This document shows, one piece after another, positions 11,196-21,850 of a stretch of 64,000 nt of DNA (position 1 is the first letter of the stretch; each line of letters begins with the position of its first letter). The stretch is from Hibiscus mutabilis. Lineage: Eukaryota > Streptophyta > Magnoliopsida > Malvales > Malvaceae. Both the position numbers and the translations under genes were made by a program. The notes under the pieces are model-generated. The model was not told where the DNA came from. It ran no database searches and saw only the letters and a program-made list of their open reading frames with translations. The DNA is taken from the NCBI GenBank assembly GCA_019671005.1, contig CM033712.1, forward strand, positions 79,627,693-79,691,692, in the 5' to 3' direction.

Positions 11196-12324
11196 TTTTA
11201 AGTGCTCTTCACCAATTTCCTTTGTCAACAATTGCTTTTGAAATTTTGATTTGCTTCAAAGTGGTCCAAAATGAGAAACTGATTGCCCAATTCACTGCTC
11301 TATTTTTAACCTTTTCTTACCTCAATCCAAATGGGTATTGATTATGGAAGATTCTGTTTGATTTCTTGTACTGTTCTAAAGTCATTTTTAGGTAAAAGTA
11401 GGGTTAAATTATAAATCACTCCTTATATTACATTGTTTTTTATTTTTAGTCATTCAACTATTTTTAATTAAAATAAGTACCTGCATTATTTTTTGGTCAT
11501 TTTAAGTCAAATAGTTATTTAATTTTAAAAAATATTTCGGCTAATAAGATGTAGACATGTCATAAAAAATTTTTTATACCAAAAGATAATTTAAGAACTA
11601 AAAGCAAAAAATAACATAATTTAAGTACTTAAAATAATAAAAAATAACAGTTTAAATATTTATTTTGACAAAAAATAATTTAAGATATATTTTTCATTTA
11701 GGCCCTAAAAGTATTATTAAATAAGTTTTTTTAAAGAAAAATACACCGAACGTATTTGTTTTCCTAGCTCGACATAGGTTTGAAAAAAATATCCCAAAAG
11801 CTCAGGATACGGACATTTCCAAGCAAATAAGACAAGGAATTAAAGATGTTGTGAGGGATAATTATGTTGAATTCATATTATAGTTTATCGACAGAATTAT
11901 ATTTAATTATATCCATAATTAATAACTTTACAATTTTTTATTTTTTTATTAAAATACAATTCTAAGTAATGTCCTTTAAAAGATAATAAGGATCAAGTTG
12001 AGAAAATGTTATTATCTTTTGGAGATCGAATTTTAATCATTTTTTACAAAATACGCGTGAATTTGTCAATGATTTAAAATAAAATATATTTAAATAAAAA
12101 TATATTTTATTTATATTGTTTAATTAGATGAACTATTTACACATCTCTATCTAAGTTCTAACTACAAAAAATAAACATTAATAAAAATGTTATAATCACA
12201 TTATTTAATCCTGAAAATTACATTTAACATAATAAAGATACACTTTCACGAGTTTTTGGTAATGTTGATATCATAATTTTATTCAAATTACCCGTTCGAT
12301 TACCTGATTTTACATCTCTAAATT

Positions 12325-13066
12325 GATCTTAATTAAAATAGATCATTCATGACCCAACTCTCATATGAGCTCTTGACGGTTTATTCAAATTTTACTTATT
12401 ATTTACTTTAGGTTATACATCATTTATGTCAAATACAAATAAACTTTCACGAGCTTTGGTAACGTTGTTATTCAATTTCATAATAATTATTAATTTGTCT
12501 ATCCCTTATATTGTTTAAATAATTATGTGTTGCTTTTTTTTTTATTTTATCTAAGTTTAAATTCAACTGTACGTGAATATTGTCTAAACTAATTATAGCA
12601 ATAACAATTTCAATCGTTTAGTTACTTGTATAACAAATAAGTTTATTATGATTTTTCAAATATGAAATCATTTTTTAATTTGATCAGTCTAGTTATTATA
12701 GTTCTTATTTTTTATAGCGTCTCTTCTGATCTTTGAATTTTAATAATTTTCAAAATAATTCATATATAATAATAAAAATAACAACGTTGTCAAACTAATA
12801 TGAATTGTTTTATATTTTCTGTTAGGTCGTAAAAATGTAAACAAAAAAAATGGAAAGCTATTTGTTTTTATTGTCATAATTTTTTTTTACAATTTTTAGT
12901 ATATATTCATACATATTATTAGTCATTTGTTAATATATACACTTTATAGGTAAAATAAATTGACCGCGGGTCTTTTAGGATAAACATTGTCCTCTTTTTT
13001 ATTGGGACTACTAATTTAATTCACATTTTTAAACTTAGTTAAAGTTACATTTTTCGATCAATACAT
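12325..13066 (+). repeat. Long direct repeat, copy 2, in the spacer of the inverted repeat
   Basis: Counterpart of 7580-8317 in the same orientation. It lies between the two arms of the inverted repeat, 4.75 kb from copy 1. After it, 13067-13589 is unique in this window and shows no coding potential. Confidence 0.8.
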
Positions 13067-14268
13067 GGTGTAATTGCCCTCTGTCAAAGTGAAATAAACC
13101 CTTCATATTCTATTTGGAAATAAATTAATTGTATACTTGATAATTATTTGCATTGGTAATTTAAATTAATAGTTTGTTTCATCATGATAATTGATGGTTT
13201 GTCTTGGATATGAGTTAAACATATCAAATTAAGAAAATTTATCGTCAACATCCTCTTGAAGCAATGTTTAAGATTTCTCTATTGGCATCCAATAACTTCA
13301 GTTCAAGGCAGCGGTGTTCATGGTTAACCAAAATATTATAACGGTTAACTTGTAAATTATATTCTTAGTGCAATTAGATGATTATTTAAAAATAATGTAT
13401 TCTAATGACCCTAAAATTATAATTTTCAGGTTAACCTACTTCAAGGCGGTGACATTCGTTCCCTCTATTGTAATGGTAAAAAAATATGTTTGCATGTTTA
13501 ATATAGTAAAATGAATGTTAGTAAGTCTTTCTTATAGTTTTAAGAATAATAAATGAATACTAATTTATAATTTATCACGGTGGAAAAGGGATTTTTATTT
13601 ATTATGTTAAATGTAATTTTTAAAATTAAATAATGTGATTATAATATTTTTATTTATGTTTATTTTTTGTAGTTAGAACTTAGACAGAGATGTATAAATA
13701 GTTCATCTAATTAAACAATGTGAAAATAAAATATATTTACGCGTATCTCGTAAAAAATATTAAAATCTGATATCCAAAAAAGAATAACATTTCCTCTACT
13801 TGATCCTTATTCCCTTTTAAAGGACATTACTTGATCCTTACCTGCTACGCTAAGCCTGAGCCTGAGCTGATGTCAAAAATTTCATCTCCTAAATTATTTC
13901 AGGAATTATACCGTTACTCATTTAATTAGGAAAATACGTATAAACAAATATATATATATATTGTATACAATTAAAAAAATTATTTCAACTAAAAGTAATT
14001 TATATTATAATATTATAAATAATTATAATGAAATTTATACATAAATTAAATATATTTGATATTGCTTGATTAAAGATTTAAATAGAGTTTAATTGATAAA
14101 ACGTTCAGCCATAACAAAAGTATTAGTGATACGGAAAATAATATCTAAATTAAAAAATTATATATAATAATTTTAAAATTAATGAAATAATACTAATTTA
14201 GAATTTATCGTGGTAGTCAAAGTAAATTTTATTTTATTATTTAAAATGTATTTTTTAACATTAAATAA

Positions 14269-14712
14269 GAGATAATTACATATTTAGTACCTTACCTATT
14301 CTAGCGTTACTGCTTTAGTATTCCACTTTTTTTTGGCAAAATTGTACTTAACATTACGTTTTATTTCTATTTTAGTACTCGCCGTTAAAAATTAACGGCA
14401 AACTAACTAGGAGATAGAAAATCACACGTGGCAGACTGTCACGCCATTTTCTCTCTCTTAGTTAGCATGTCACGTCGACTAAAATCACTAAAAGCACATG
14501 TGGTATGCTGACTATGAGATAAAAATGGTGTGGCAACATGCCATATGTGCTTTTCTCTGTCATAGTTTGCATGTTGTTAATTTTTTAACGGCGAAGTACA
14601 AAATTAAAAATGAAATGTAATGTAACATTAGGTATCTTTTTGCTAAAAAAATAGATGGGGTACTAAAACAATAATGCGAGAATAAGTGAGGTATTAAATA
14701 TGTAGTTATCCC
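14269..14712. mobile_element. 444-bp MITE with 9-bp target duplication
   Basis: The inverted ends gagataattacatatttagt and (complement) gggataactacatatttaat match over about 50 bases. The flanks attaaataa at 14260-14268 and 14713-14721 are a perfect 9-bp direct repeat. The left arm (about 10720-10745) has one uninterrupted copy of this site. A 9-bp duplication is typical of Mutator-like elements, so a MULE-derived MITE is likely. No coding capacity. Confidence 0.85.
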
Positions 14713-14763
14713 ATTAAATAATGTGATGATAACGTGTGGTTTATTCATATTTAATTTTTTGGC

Positions 14764-15404
14764 TTAAATATACATTTGATATCAAACACCTTCTATCAAA
14801 TTGATACTTAAAGAATTTTTATTCTCAAACTGGTACTTGAAATATGCACCTCCTCCCAAGTTGGTACTTGAACTAAACATTTTTTTTAAGTTGATACCAA
14901 AACTTATACATTCTATCAATTTCAATTTGGTCAAAACAAATCAATAAATTAAACCCTCTATATTTAAAAATTCTAACAATTTACTTTTTGTTATTCTCAC
15001 AAATTGTTTGTTATTCTCCCATAAATGTTATATTATTTTCCTGGTATAATAAAAGTTTAACAGTAAATTGTTGTTTTTATAGTAGAATGTGGTTATCTAT
15101 TTGTTGCTTTGATCTGATAGATTAGTCTGTTTTGACAGTATCGTAAAAAATAACTAAATTAAGTGTAATTTTTAATTATGAAAATTAAACTTATTAAATT
15201 GTTTTTAATTAGGATCAAATTGATAGATTATTTTAAGTTTTGAGACTTTAATTGTTAATAAAAGTATCAAAATAGTGAATGAAATTAAAGTTCGGATACT
15301 AACTTGAGAGTAAAAAATTTTTAGATACCAACTTGGGAATAAATATTTTTAGGTGCTAACTTGAAAAAAATTGCCCAATTTAAGTACCAAATATATATAT
15401 TTAA
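14764..15404. mobile_element. Foldback MITE (right-arm copy)
   Basis: The ends ttaaatatacattt (14764) and accaaatatatatatttaa (to 15404) and the mirrored 'aagttggtacttgaa' words identify the same element as 10018-10679, about 641 bp. Confidence 0.7.
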
Positions 15405-15831
15405 ACTTTTATTTTTTTAGTAGTTAGAATTTGATTAGAGGTATATAACTAGTTGATTTAAAATAAACGAAGCAACAATAAAACATAATTTCATTTATAT
15501 ATTTTTTATTTTTTTAGTCCTTGACGAATTTATGTATATTTATTTGTAAACGAAATTATTAAACTCCGATCTCTTAAGAAAAATATTATTTTCTCTTTCT
15601 CTTTTTCTTGTAGTTAAAATGACACTATTTAGAAGTTCATTTCAGTAAAAAAAAAATCAAAAAAACTTAATATTTATCTATATCGTTATATAAATTTTTG
15701 AATTGAATTGTTCAACAGATTAATTAAATATAGTTAAGTTGATGAAATATAGTATAAATTCTACATATCATACATCAAACACATCACTTTGGTCATGCAA
15801 GATGAAAGAAAAAAAAAACTAGAACATGAAT

Positions 15832-15990
15832 AGTCTGAGGGGAGATTAGAGGGAACGGTCGTCCACTTAAATATTTAAAATTCGTATATAATTTAAAATA
15901 TTTTAAAAAATTTTCTATATATTTTATATTGAGAATATATTTTTGCCCCTTAAATTTTATAAATTTACCTTTAACATAAAATTATGCGTT
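15832..15990 (+). repeat. Interspersed repeat, copy 1 (ttttgcccc family)
   Basis: The order aggggagattagaggg, cggtcgtcc, aaaattcgtatataattt, tatattgag, ttttgcccctta, taacataaaattat recurs at 41222-41385 in the same orientation. It lies within a part of the right arm that has no left-arm partner, so it is a separate insertion. Confidence 0.55.
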
Positions 15991-16766
15991 CTTCTCTAAA
16001 CTCGAAAATAATAAAATCAAACTTCTCAACTAACATAATTATCGCTCACATCTTAATTCATCGTCATATTTGTTTGAAAACATCTATATCCCGAGCTTTT
16101 GGAATTTTTTTTTTTTTTAAGTCTACATCAGTTTGGACCATTAAACATGTTCAATGTATTTTTTTTAAATTTATATTACATAAAGTATATCACATTTTTA
16201 TTTAAGTGTTTAAAGTATTTCAAGTCAAAGTAGTACCTAAATTATACTACCTTTTTTATTTAGGTACTTAAAATATTTTTTGTCAAAATTGGTATTTAAA
16301 GTATTTTTTTCGGTCAAAATATGTACTTAAAATATTTTTTAACCAATATCGACACATGTCAACTTTTAAGAATCTAAATGAATAAAAAAATATTTTAAGT
16401 ATTTATTTTGACCGAAAAATATACTTTTAATATTTATTTTGACCAAAAATACTTTAAATACTTAAATAAAAACGTTAATATATTTTAGACACTTTTTGTA
16501 ATATAAGCATTTTTTATAAAAGTACATTTGAGTAATATTTTTAAATATAAATAAATTTGAAGCAGCAGAAAAAAATCAAACAGAATCTGTAATAATTAAT
16601 GTTCATTTTGATTGAGATAACAAAAGGTTAAAAAGATAGCAGTCAAACGGCAAATTAATTTCTCATTTTGGACAATTTTTAAGCAAATCGAAATTTAAGA
16701 AGGCAAAAGGTAAGCAACTGTTAACAATGGCAATTGATGCAGTTTAATTACACCGCATTAGGCGTT

Positions 16767-17788
16767 GGGGTGTTTATGAACAGTTAATCGTACCGACAAA
16801 ATTTATTGGTATGATTATTAGAAATCTCAGTACGATATTTTAATGGATTGTTATCGTTTTGTTTAAACTGGTTATCGTCTAAACGGGTAATCGCTTTATT
16901 CGATACGGTTACTCGATTAATCATAAACCATTTTATTTATTTATTTATTATTAAATTTATTTATTTTAGAAAATCAACTAAATAAGGTCTTCGATATTTA
17001 TATTTAAAAAGTCAAATCTTCAAAGTTTAAAACAATTAAAAGTGTAGAAAAATGATATTAATTACATAAATATTAATAATAATTAATAATTTATATTAAT
17101 TGCACAGTTATTTGTATAATCAATAATGTGATATTATTATAATTTAATATCATTATAGTAATTTAAAGGAAAAAATTATTTTGTTAAAATTCCCTCTGCC
17201 GTTTGAGTCAACCGAAATCGAGACAAGAACACAGAAAGAGGAAAAAGTAATTTAAATTTATTTCATTTCACGATCACAATAACATGAACACGAGCTCAAT
17301 AGAATTGTTCGAGAGCAAATTTAAAAAAAAACAAAGACACGATATTATAATCTGTAAACGGAACTGCAAGATCAAACCAATGCCCAAAACACAAACTGTC
17401 TGCAACCACACTGAAAAACTCAACAAAAACAAAAGGATGCAACACATATCCCACTATTCTCAATACTAGAATAGATGCACGTTCGAATGGACGTACAATA
17501 CACGTTTGATTATTATTAATAATTTAATATCATTATAAAATATAGTTTAAGTATGATAATTACACATATATTAATAATAATCAATAATTTAATATTAATA
17601 TAAAAATAATTTTAAATTTTCTTATGGATTTTTTCGGTTAACCGTTTCCGTCTCGTTTAACCATTAATTTTATCGGTACAGTTACCATACCGTTTCAACT
17701 AATTTTTAACGATACAATTACTTACCATTTAGTTCAATTTTTTTGATTTTTCAGTATAATACATCAGTTAGGGTTTTTATAAACAGGC
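16767..17788. mobile_element. 1022-bp non-autonomous DNA element with target duplication
   Basis: Flanked by cattaggcgtt at 16756-16766 and 17789-17799. The opposite arm (about 9283-9298) has this place once, uninterrupted (complement ctgggcgttgtgg), which shows an insertion. The ends are partly inverted (ggggtgtttatgaacagtta and complement ggcctgtttataaa). The internal words 'taccgataaaatt' and 'gaaacggtatggtaac' repeat in inverted form near both ends. A forward frame at 17284-17469 inside it codes for nothing recognisable. A duplication of 8-10 bp fits hAT or Mutator types; which one cannot be decided here. Confidence 0.75.
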
Positions 17789-18093
17789 CATTAGGCGTTG
17801 TGGCATAGCAAAAGAAAGCCAATAGAGGCAAACGAAGGCCTAATCCTCCAAATAGCACCATTTAAATAATAATTTCTCAAAATAACACCCGGAGTATTAT
17901 TATACCATCAGTAAATTATTTACAAAACAATATTCAATCTAACCGATACGGAATTTAGAAAGCACAAGTAATTAGGATAATAAAATTCGACTTCACTTGT
18001 AATTTTATAATTTTCATGTTCCAGTTAGTCCCTCAACTCTATTTATTATATATGTATATTACATATGAAAATATATATGTATAACTTATATAG

Positions 18094-18400
18094 TTATAGA
18101 AAGTCGTCCAAATTAAAATTAATTAGTAACATAATATTATATATATTTACAATTAAATTTGAATTTAAACTCGAACAATTCGACTTGAAAAAAATCAAAC
18201 TTGAGCTTATAAAATACGACTCGTCAACTCGACTAACTCGAAATTCTTTTACTCGATTCAATCGTATGCTTACCCCTACAAATATTGTGACACATGTGAA
18301 ATATATCGCACATGGTTGAAGAGAACAATTTAAACTAAAACTAATTAGCATCATAATATTATAAACAATTACAATTAAATTTGAATAGAAATTTGAATAG
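18094..18400 (+). repeat. Tandem partial duplication at the outer end of the right arm
   Basis: The phrase aattagtaacataatatta..aattacaattaaatttgaat at about 18120-18165 recurs at about 18345-18385 with small changes. The second copy lies outside the inverted repeat. Confidence 0.5.
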
Positions 18401-18811
18401 GAGTATTTGATCGAGACCAACAACCGGTTAGTCTAATGAGATGAGATACTATATTTATTAAACTTAAATAACATCAAAGGTCCAACATAGTCAAAATTAG
18501 TCGGCTAATAAATTAAATACCAATAATTATATATATATATTCACTTGACTTAACTAAAAAAATCTTTAAACAAAATTTTGATGACAAAAAAAATACACCC
18601 GCCCCTTATAAGAATGTTACTGATACGAGAAAACCTTATCAAAAATCAAAATTTTATAAGTACAATTATACCTAATTAAAATCTACGTAAGATATTAGGT
18701 ATTGAATCAAAATTCAAATATATTTTTTTGTTATCCTTCGGTTTTTTTAGAGCTTTGCCCTGATTAAATTGGATTGATCCGCATCAGACACTTAACCTTG
18801 GTAGGTGAGCA

Positions 18812-19006
18812 GGACGGAGCCAAAAATTTATTCAAGGGTACCACTTTTTAACGGTATTTAAAGAGGGTTAATTATTTTATAAAATAGTATTATTTTGTTT
18901 ATAAAATGGGTGTCATTTGTATATATTTTTAATTTTATATATAAATTATATAGGAAAAAATGTTTTCACAAAATTTTGGAGTGTCTTCTATAAGGTGGCT
19001 CCGCCC
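18812..19006. mobile_element. 195-bp MITE with ggacggagcc ends
   Basis: It begins ggacggagcc and ends ggctccgccc, an inverted pair of 10 bases with one mismatch. Internal words (agagggttaattattt, ataaatggg) are shared with the longer copy at 1099-1548. Confidence 0.65.
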
Positions 19007-19420
19007 AAGTGGGTGAACATTCTGGCGGAGATTTTTTTATATATACAAAATCTCGAAATCAAAACATGTTTAAGTGATATTAAATTGCTTATTATTTAGA
19101 CCAACATATTGGTTCAAATATTATTTTTAAGTTTATCTTTACATCTCATTTTCTAAAAAATTTATAAGTACACTCATACCTAATTAAAAATTATGTAAGA
19201 TATTAGGTATCGAATCAAAATTCAAATATTATTTTTAGGTTTATCTTTACATTTTGTTTTCTGAAATTTAATCAATTCTTTTACCAAATATATACTTTTG
19301 TAACTATACATACAACAAGTAACTTATAAACCTTTAGAACGGAGAAAATCACGATACACTCGGTCAAATTTCAAATATATTTTTTAAAGATTAGCTGCTG
19401 ATGGCGGTAACTAACTGTTG
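19007..19420. other. Sequence upstream of the aspartokinase gene
   Basis: AT-rich. A segment 'tataagtacaattatacctaattaaaa..gtaagatattaggtat' at about 18655 is repeated at about 19160. No convincing TATA box or other promoter element was fixed for the gene that follows. Confidence 0.4.
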
Positions 19421-19860
19421 GAAGAGAAGCTAATGGCGGCATTCTCTCCGCCTCTTCACGTTTTCTCTCTTCTTCCTCATTGCCTCACGACGGTGCGGCG
19501 CCTAAGCGAAGGATCTCTGCTTCTCGTCGTCATTCTCTTTCACGTTTAACTGGAATTCTATTCTGTTTGGTTCCGAGGAAACGAGGAACGTGATTCATAA
19601 TGCTGGTTAAGTGATAGCTATACAGAACATCTCTTATTTTTCTTCATTTTTAAAGCATATTTAAATTGTTTTCCCCGCTTTTTAATCTACTTCAGTTTCG
19701 TTGAGGTAAAATCATTTTGAAATTGGTTTTCTTACGATCATGATTTTGATATGTAGCTTAGATTTAAATTAAATCAGAACTGGGCTGCAGTTATGTAGCG
19801 ATGTTTTTTTTTCGTTAAAAATAAAAGTGTTTTTTTTTTACTTTATTTTAAAAATAATGA

Positions 19861-20880
19861 AAATGGTGCATTCCACGTGAGATTTTAGAAGAAACCGCAC
19901 TCAAGGTGGACCGGACACCGTAGAAAACCAGAGATTTCAAAATATCGGGTTCGGGAGTCGGTTACGGATGGGGAAAGATTAGCACCCCACACCGCCCAAA
20001 ATTGATACTTTAATAATTACCGCTTTATTAATATTAAATTTTCCGGATTTAAAGTGACGATTAAATTAAAATTTGATTATAAGTGCGAGTAAATTTTAAA
20101 GGCCCCGTTATTTGAGAGTAAACGTCCAACCACTATCACTACGCCTGATACTGGCCCCGTTTACGCTCGAATAAAAGGGCACCGCATTGACAAAATATAT
20201 GTTCGTTATGCAAACTAAAAAACATGACAAATATAAATAAATACCTTGCGATAAAAAATATAAATAAATTTAACATAATAAAATACTAATGTAACATAAA
20301 TAAATACTAATCTAAAACATACATACATAAATATTAATTTAACACATAAATAAAAACAAATCTAATATAAATAAAATACTAATCTAAAACATACATACAT
20401 AAACATTAATCTAACTTATAAATAAAAATAAATTTAACATAAATAAAATAATAATATAAAACATAAATTTAAAACATACTAATCTAAAATATAGATAAAC
20501 ATACAAATTAAAAACACAATTTTAAATTAACTACTACTTCATTAAAATATAAAAATTACAACATAAATAAAATGAAAGAAAATATACCTAACTAGGAGTT
20601 CGAATGACGAACCCCGACTGGACCCCACCGAGATCTACCACGACCCCTCCAAAAATATTAACTAGATCGGACCTAAAATAGGACTGATCGAACCGAGAGG
20701 ACTACCCCTTGGCCCTGGGCTAGCCGAGAGCATTGCTCTCTTATTCGGCCAGCCCTTATGCCGATTCCATTTGCTGCCTCAATTCCCCTTCAATTGCTCA
20801 TGCATATTTATAGGGGGAGGTGGGTGACGTGGAGCCTTGTGCTCCACTCCCCTCCCTCCTTTTTTTATTATTAATTTTTT
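19861..20880. mobile_element. LTR-type retrotransposon fragment in intron 1 of AK-HSDH
   Basis: Bases about 19908-20215 match 61510-61805 closely and in the same orientation (ccggacacc, gggttcgggagtcggttacg, gattagcacccc, taccgctttattaatatt, accactatcactacgc, tttacgctcg). The shared block is followed here by taaataaa-type repeats and a GC-richer tail with catatttataggggg. No coding sequence, primer-binding site or paired LTR was found, so it is a truncated piece. The family is probably a large-LTR Ty3 type (inference). Confidence 0.55.
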
Positions 20881-21538
20881 TTAGGATTAATAATATTATT
20901 ACAACAATACCAAAAAATATTAAAATTCGGACAAAAATAAGTGATTACAAGTTCTATATTACCTAGATTGCTGTTACTTAAAAAAATTGCTTTTCATTCT
21001 AAGCCAGAAAATAAGAAGAAGAAAGTCTGAGTAATATATTGATTTTAAATCGTTTCAATTTGTGAATAACAAAATGTGCGATTCTACTTCAATATACCAA
21101 ATAGGTTTGTTAGCAGGGGCATTTTGATATTCCATTTTGCTTTTGCACTAGTTTGAATATTTTAATAAGACATTGAAGAGTTTATTTTGTTATCTATATC
21201 CCAGACTAAATACTTTTTCTCAGTGGGGAAGAAAGAAGTCATTGAATATTTGTGTCCAGGCTTCAGTAGCAGGTGTGTTTTTCCTTTCTCTGACATGGTA
21301 CTTTGTTTAGACTTACTGGGTATAATTTCCTGAAGAGAAAAACGTGGATCTGGTTTTGGGTAACAAAACATAGAGAGTAAAAAAGACAAGAAAAAGAAAA
21401 GGCAAAGGATGATGGTTATATTAAAAATAAATAAATTCGTTTTTTTGTTGTTGCAAATTTTGCCATTTCAACACCATTTTTGTCTCATTACACCTTAATT
21501 AAATTAAACACATGAGTAGAAAAAGTGGTTTTGTATTT

Positions 21539-21850
21539 TATCACGGGCATTAGCCTCTTCCCAAAAGACATGTCTAATAGGATGTGCAGCGGCGCCCTCG
21601 TCACGAACTTCCGCTCTCGTGATGGGCCACCTTGTCACAGTTGTCCACCTTGCCTACCCCACATCATGGGCGCTTGGCGTAAAATCAGGCAGTCAAAGGG
21701 TCGCTCTGATACCACTTGTCACGGGCCATTACTCTCTTCTCAAAAGACATGTCTAATAGGATGTGCAGCGCCACCGTATTTATATTTCACAAGACCTCCT
21801 TTTTTTTTCTAATGTGGGATTAATGACCCCGCCTCTTCTCAGACGTGACA
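21539..21850 (-). mobile_element. TRIM-type miniature LTR retrotransposon
   Basis: On the minus strand a 134-bp LTR (21850 down to 21717, starting tgtcacgtc and ending cccgtgaca) is followed two bases later by tggtatcagagc (21714-21703). That is the standard plant primer-binding site for initiator methionine tRNA. A spacer of about 100 bases leads to a second, shortened LTR (about 21600 down to 21539) that repeats gcacatcctattagacatgt and cttttg.gaagag. There are no genes, as expected of terminal-repeat retrotransposons in miniature. The flanks are similar (attt- on both sides), but a clean 5-bp duplication is not certain. It lies in intron 1 of AK-HSDH, antisense to it. Confidence 0.82.

Larger units (their letters stand above)
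8694..12235 (+). repeat. Left arm of a giant imperfect inverted repeat
   Basis: Read outside to inside, the following blocks are matched as reverse complements in 13590-18247: the cgagttagtcgagttgacgag end (8694 with 18244), the aaattctgtatcggttagat block (9115 with 17960), cctctattggctttc (9247 with 17823), gcatcaattgctat..gttaacagttg (9313 with 16740), ctgaaatgaactaaatagtg (9790 with 15640), the foldback element at 10018-10679 (with 14764-15404), ttgactaccatgataaattt (10770 with 14220), and ctttaaaag..gatcaagt (11978 with 13835). Part of 9313-9490 recurs directly at 11215-11390. The arm is 3.5 kb, and divergence is high enough to make it old. No genes. Confidence 0.8.
13590..18247 (-). repeat. 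Right arm of the giant imperfect inverted repeat
   Basis: Reverse-complement partner of 8694-12235. It is about 1.1 kb longer because it carries insertions that the left arm lacks: a 444-bp MITE at 14269-14712, a block at about 15670-16240, and a 1022-bp element at 16767-17788. Where these interrupt the arm, the left arm gives the uninterrupted sequence. Confidence 0.8.

Noticed and set aside
18065..18423. Opposite overlapping frames of 84 and 109 codons
   Set aside because: They lie in the end of the inverted repeat, are AT-rich and match nothing; chance frames.
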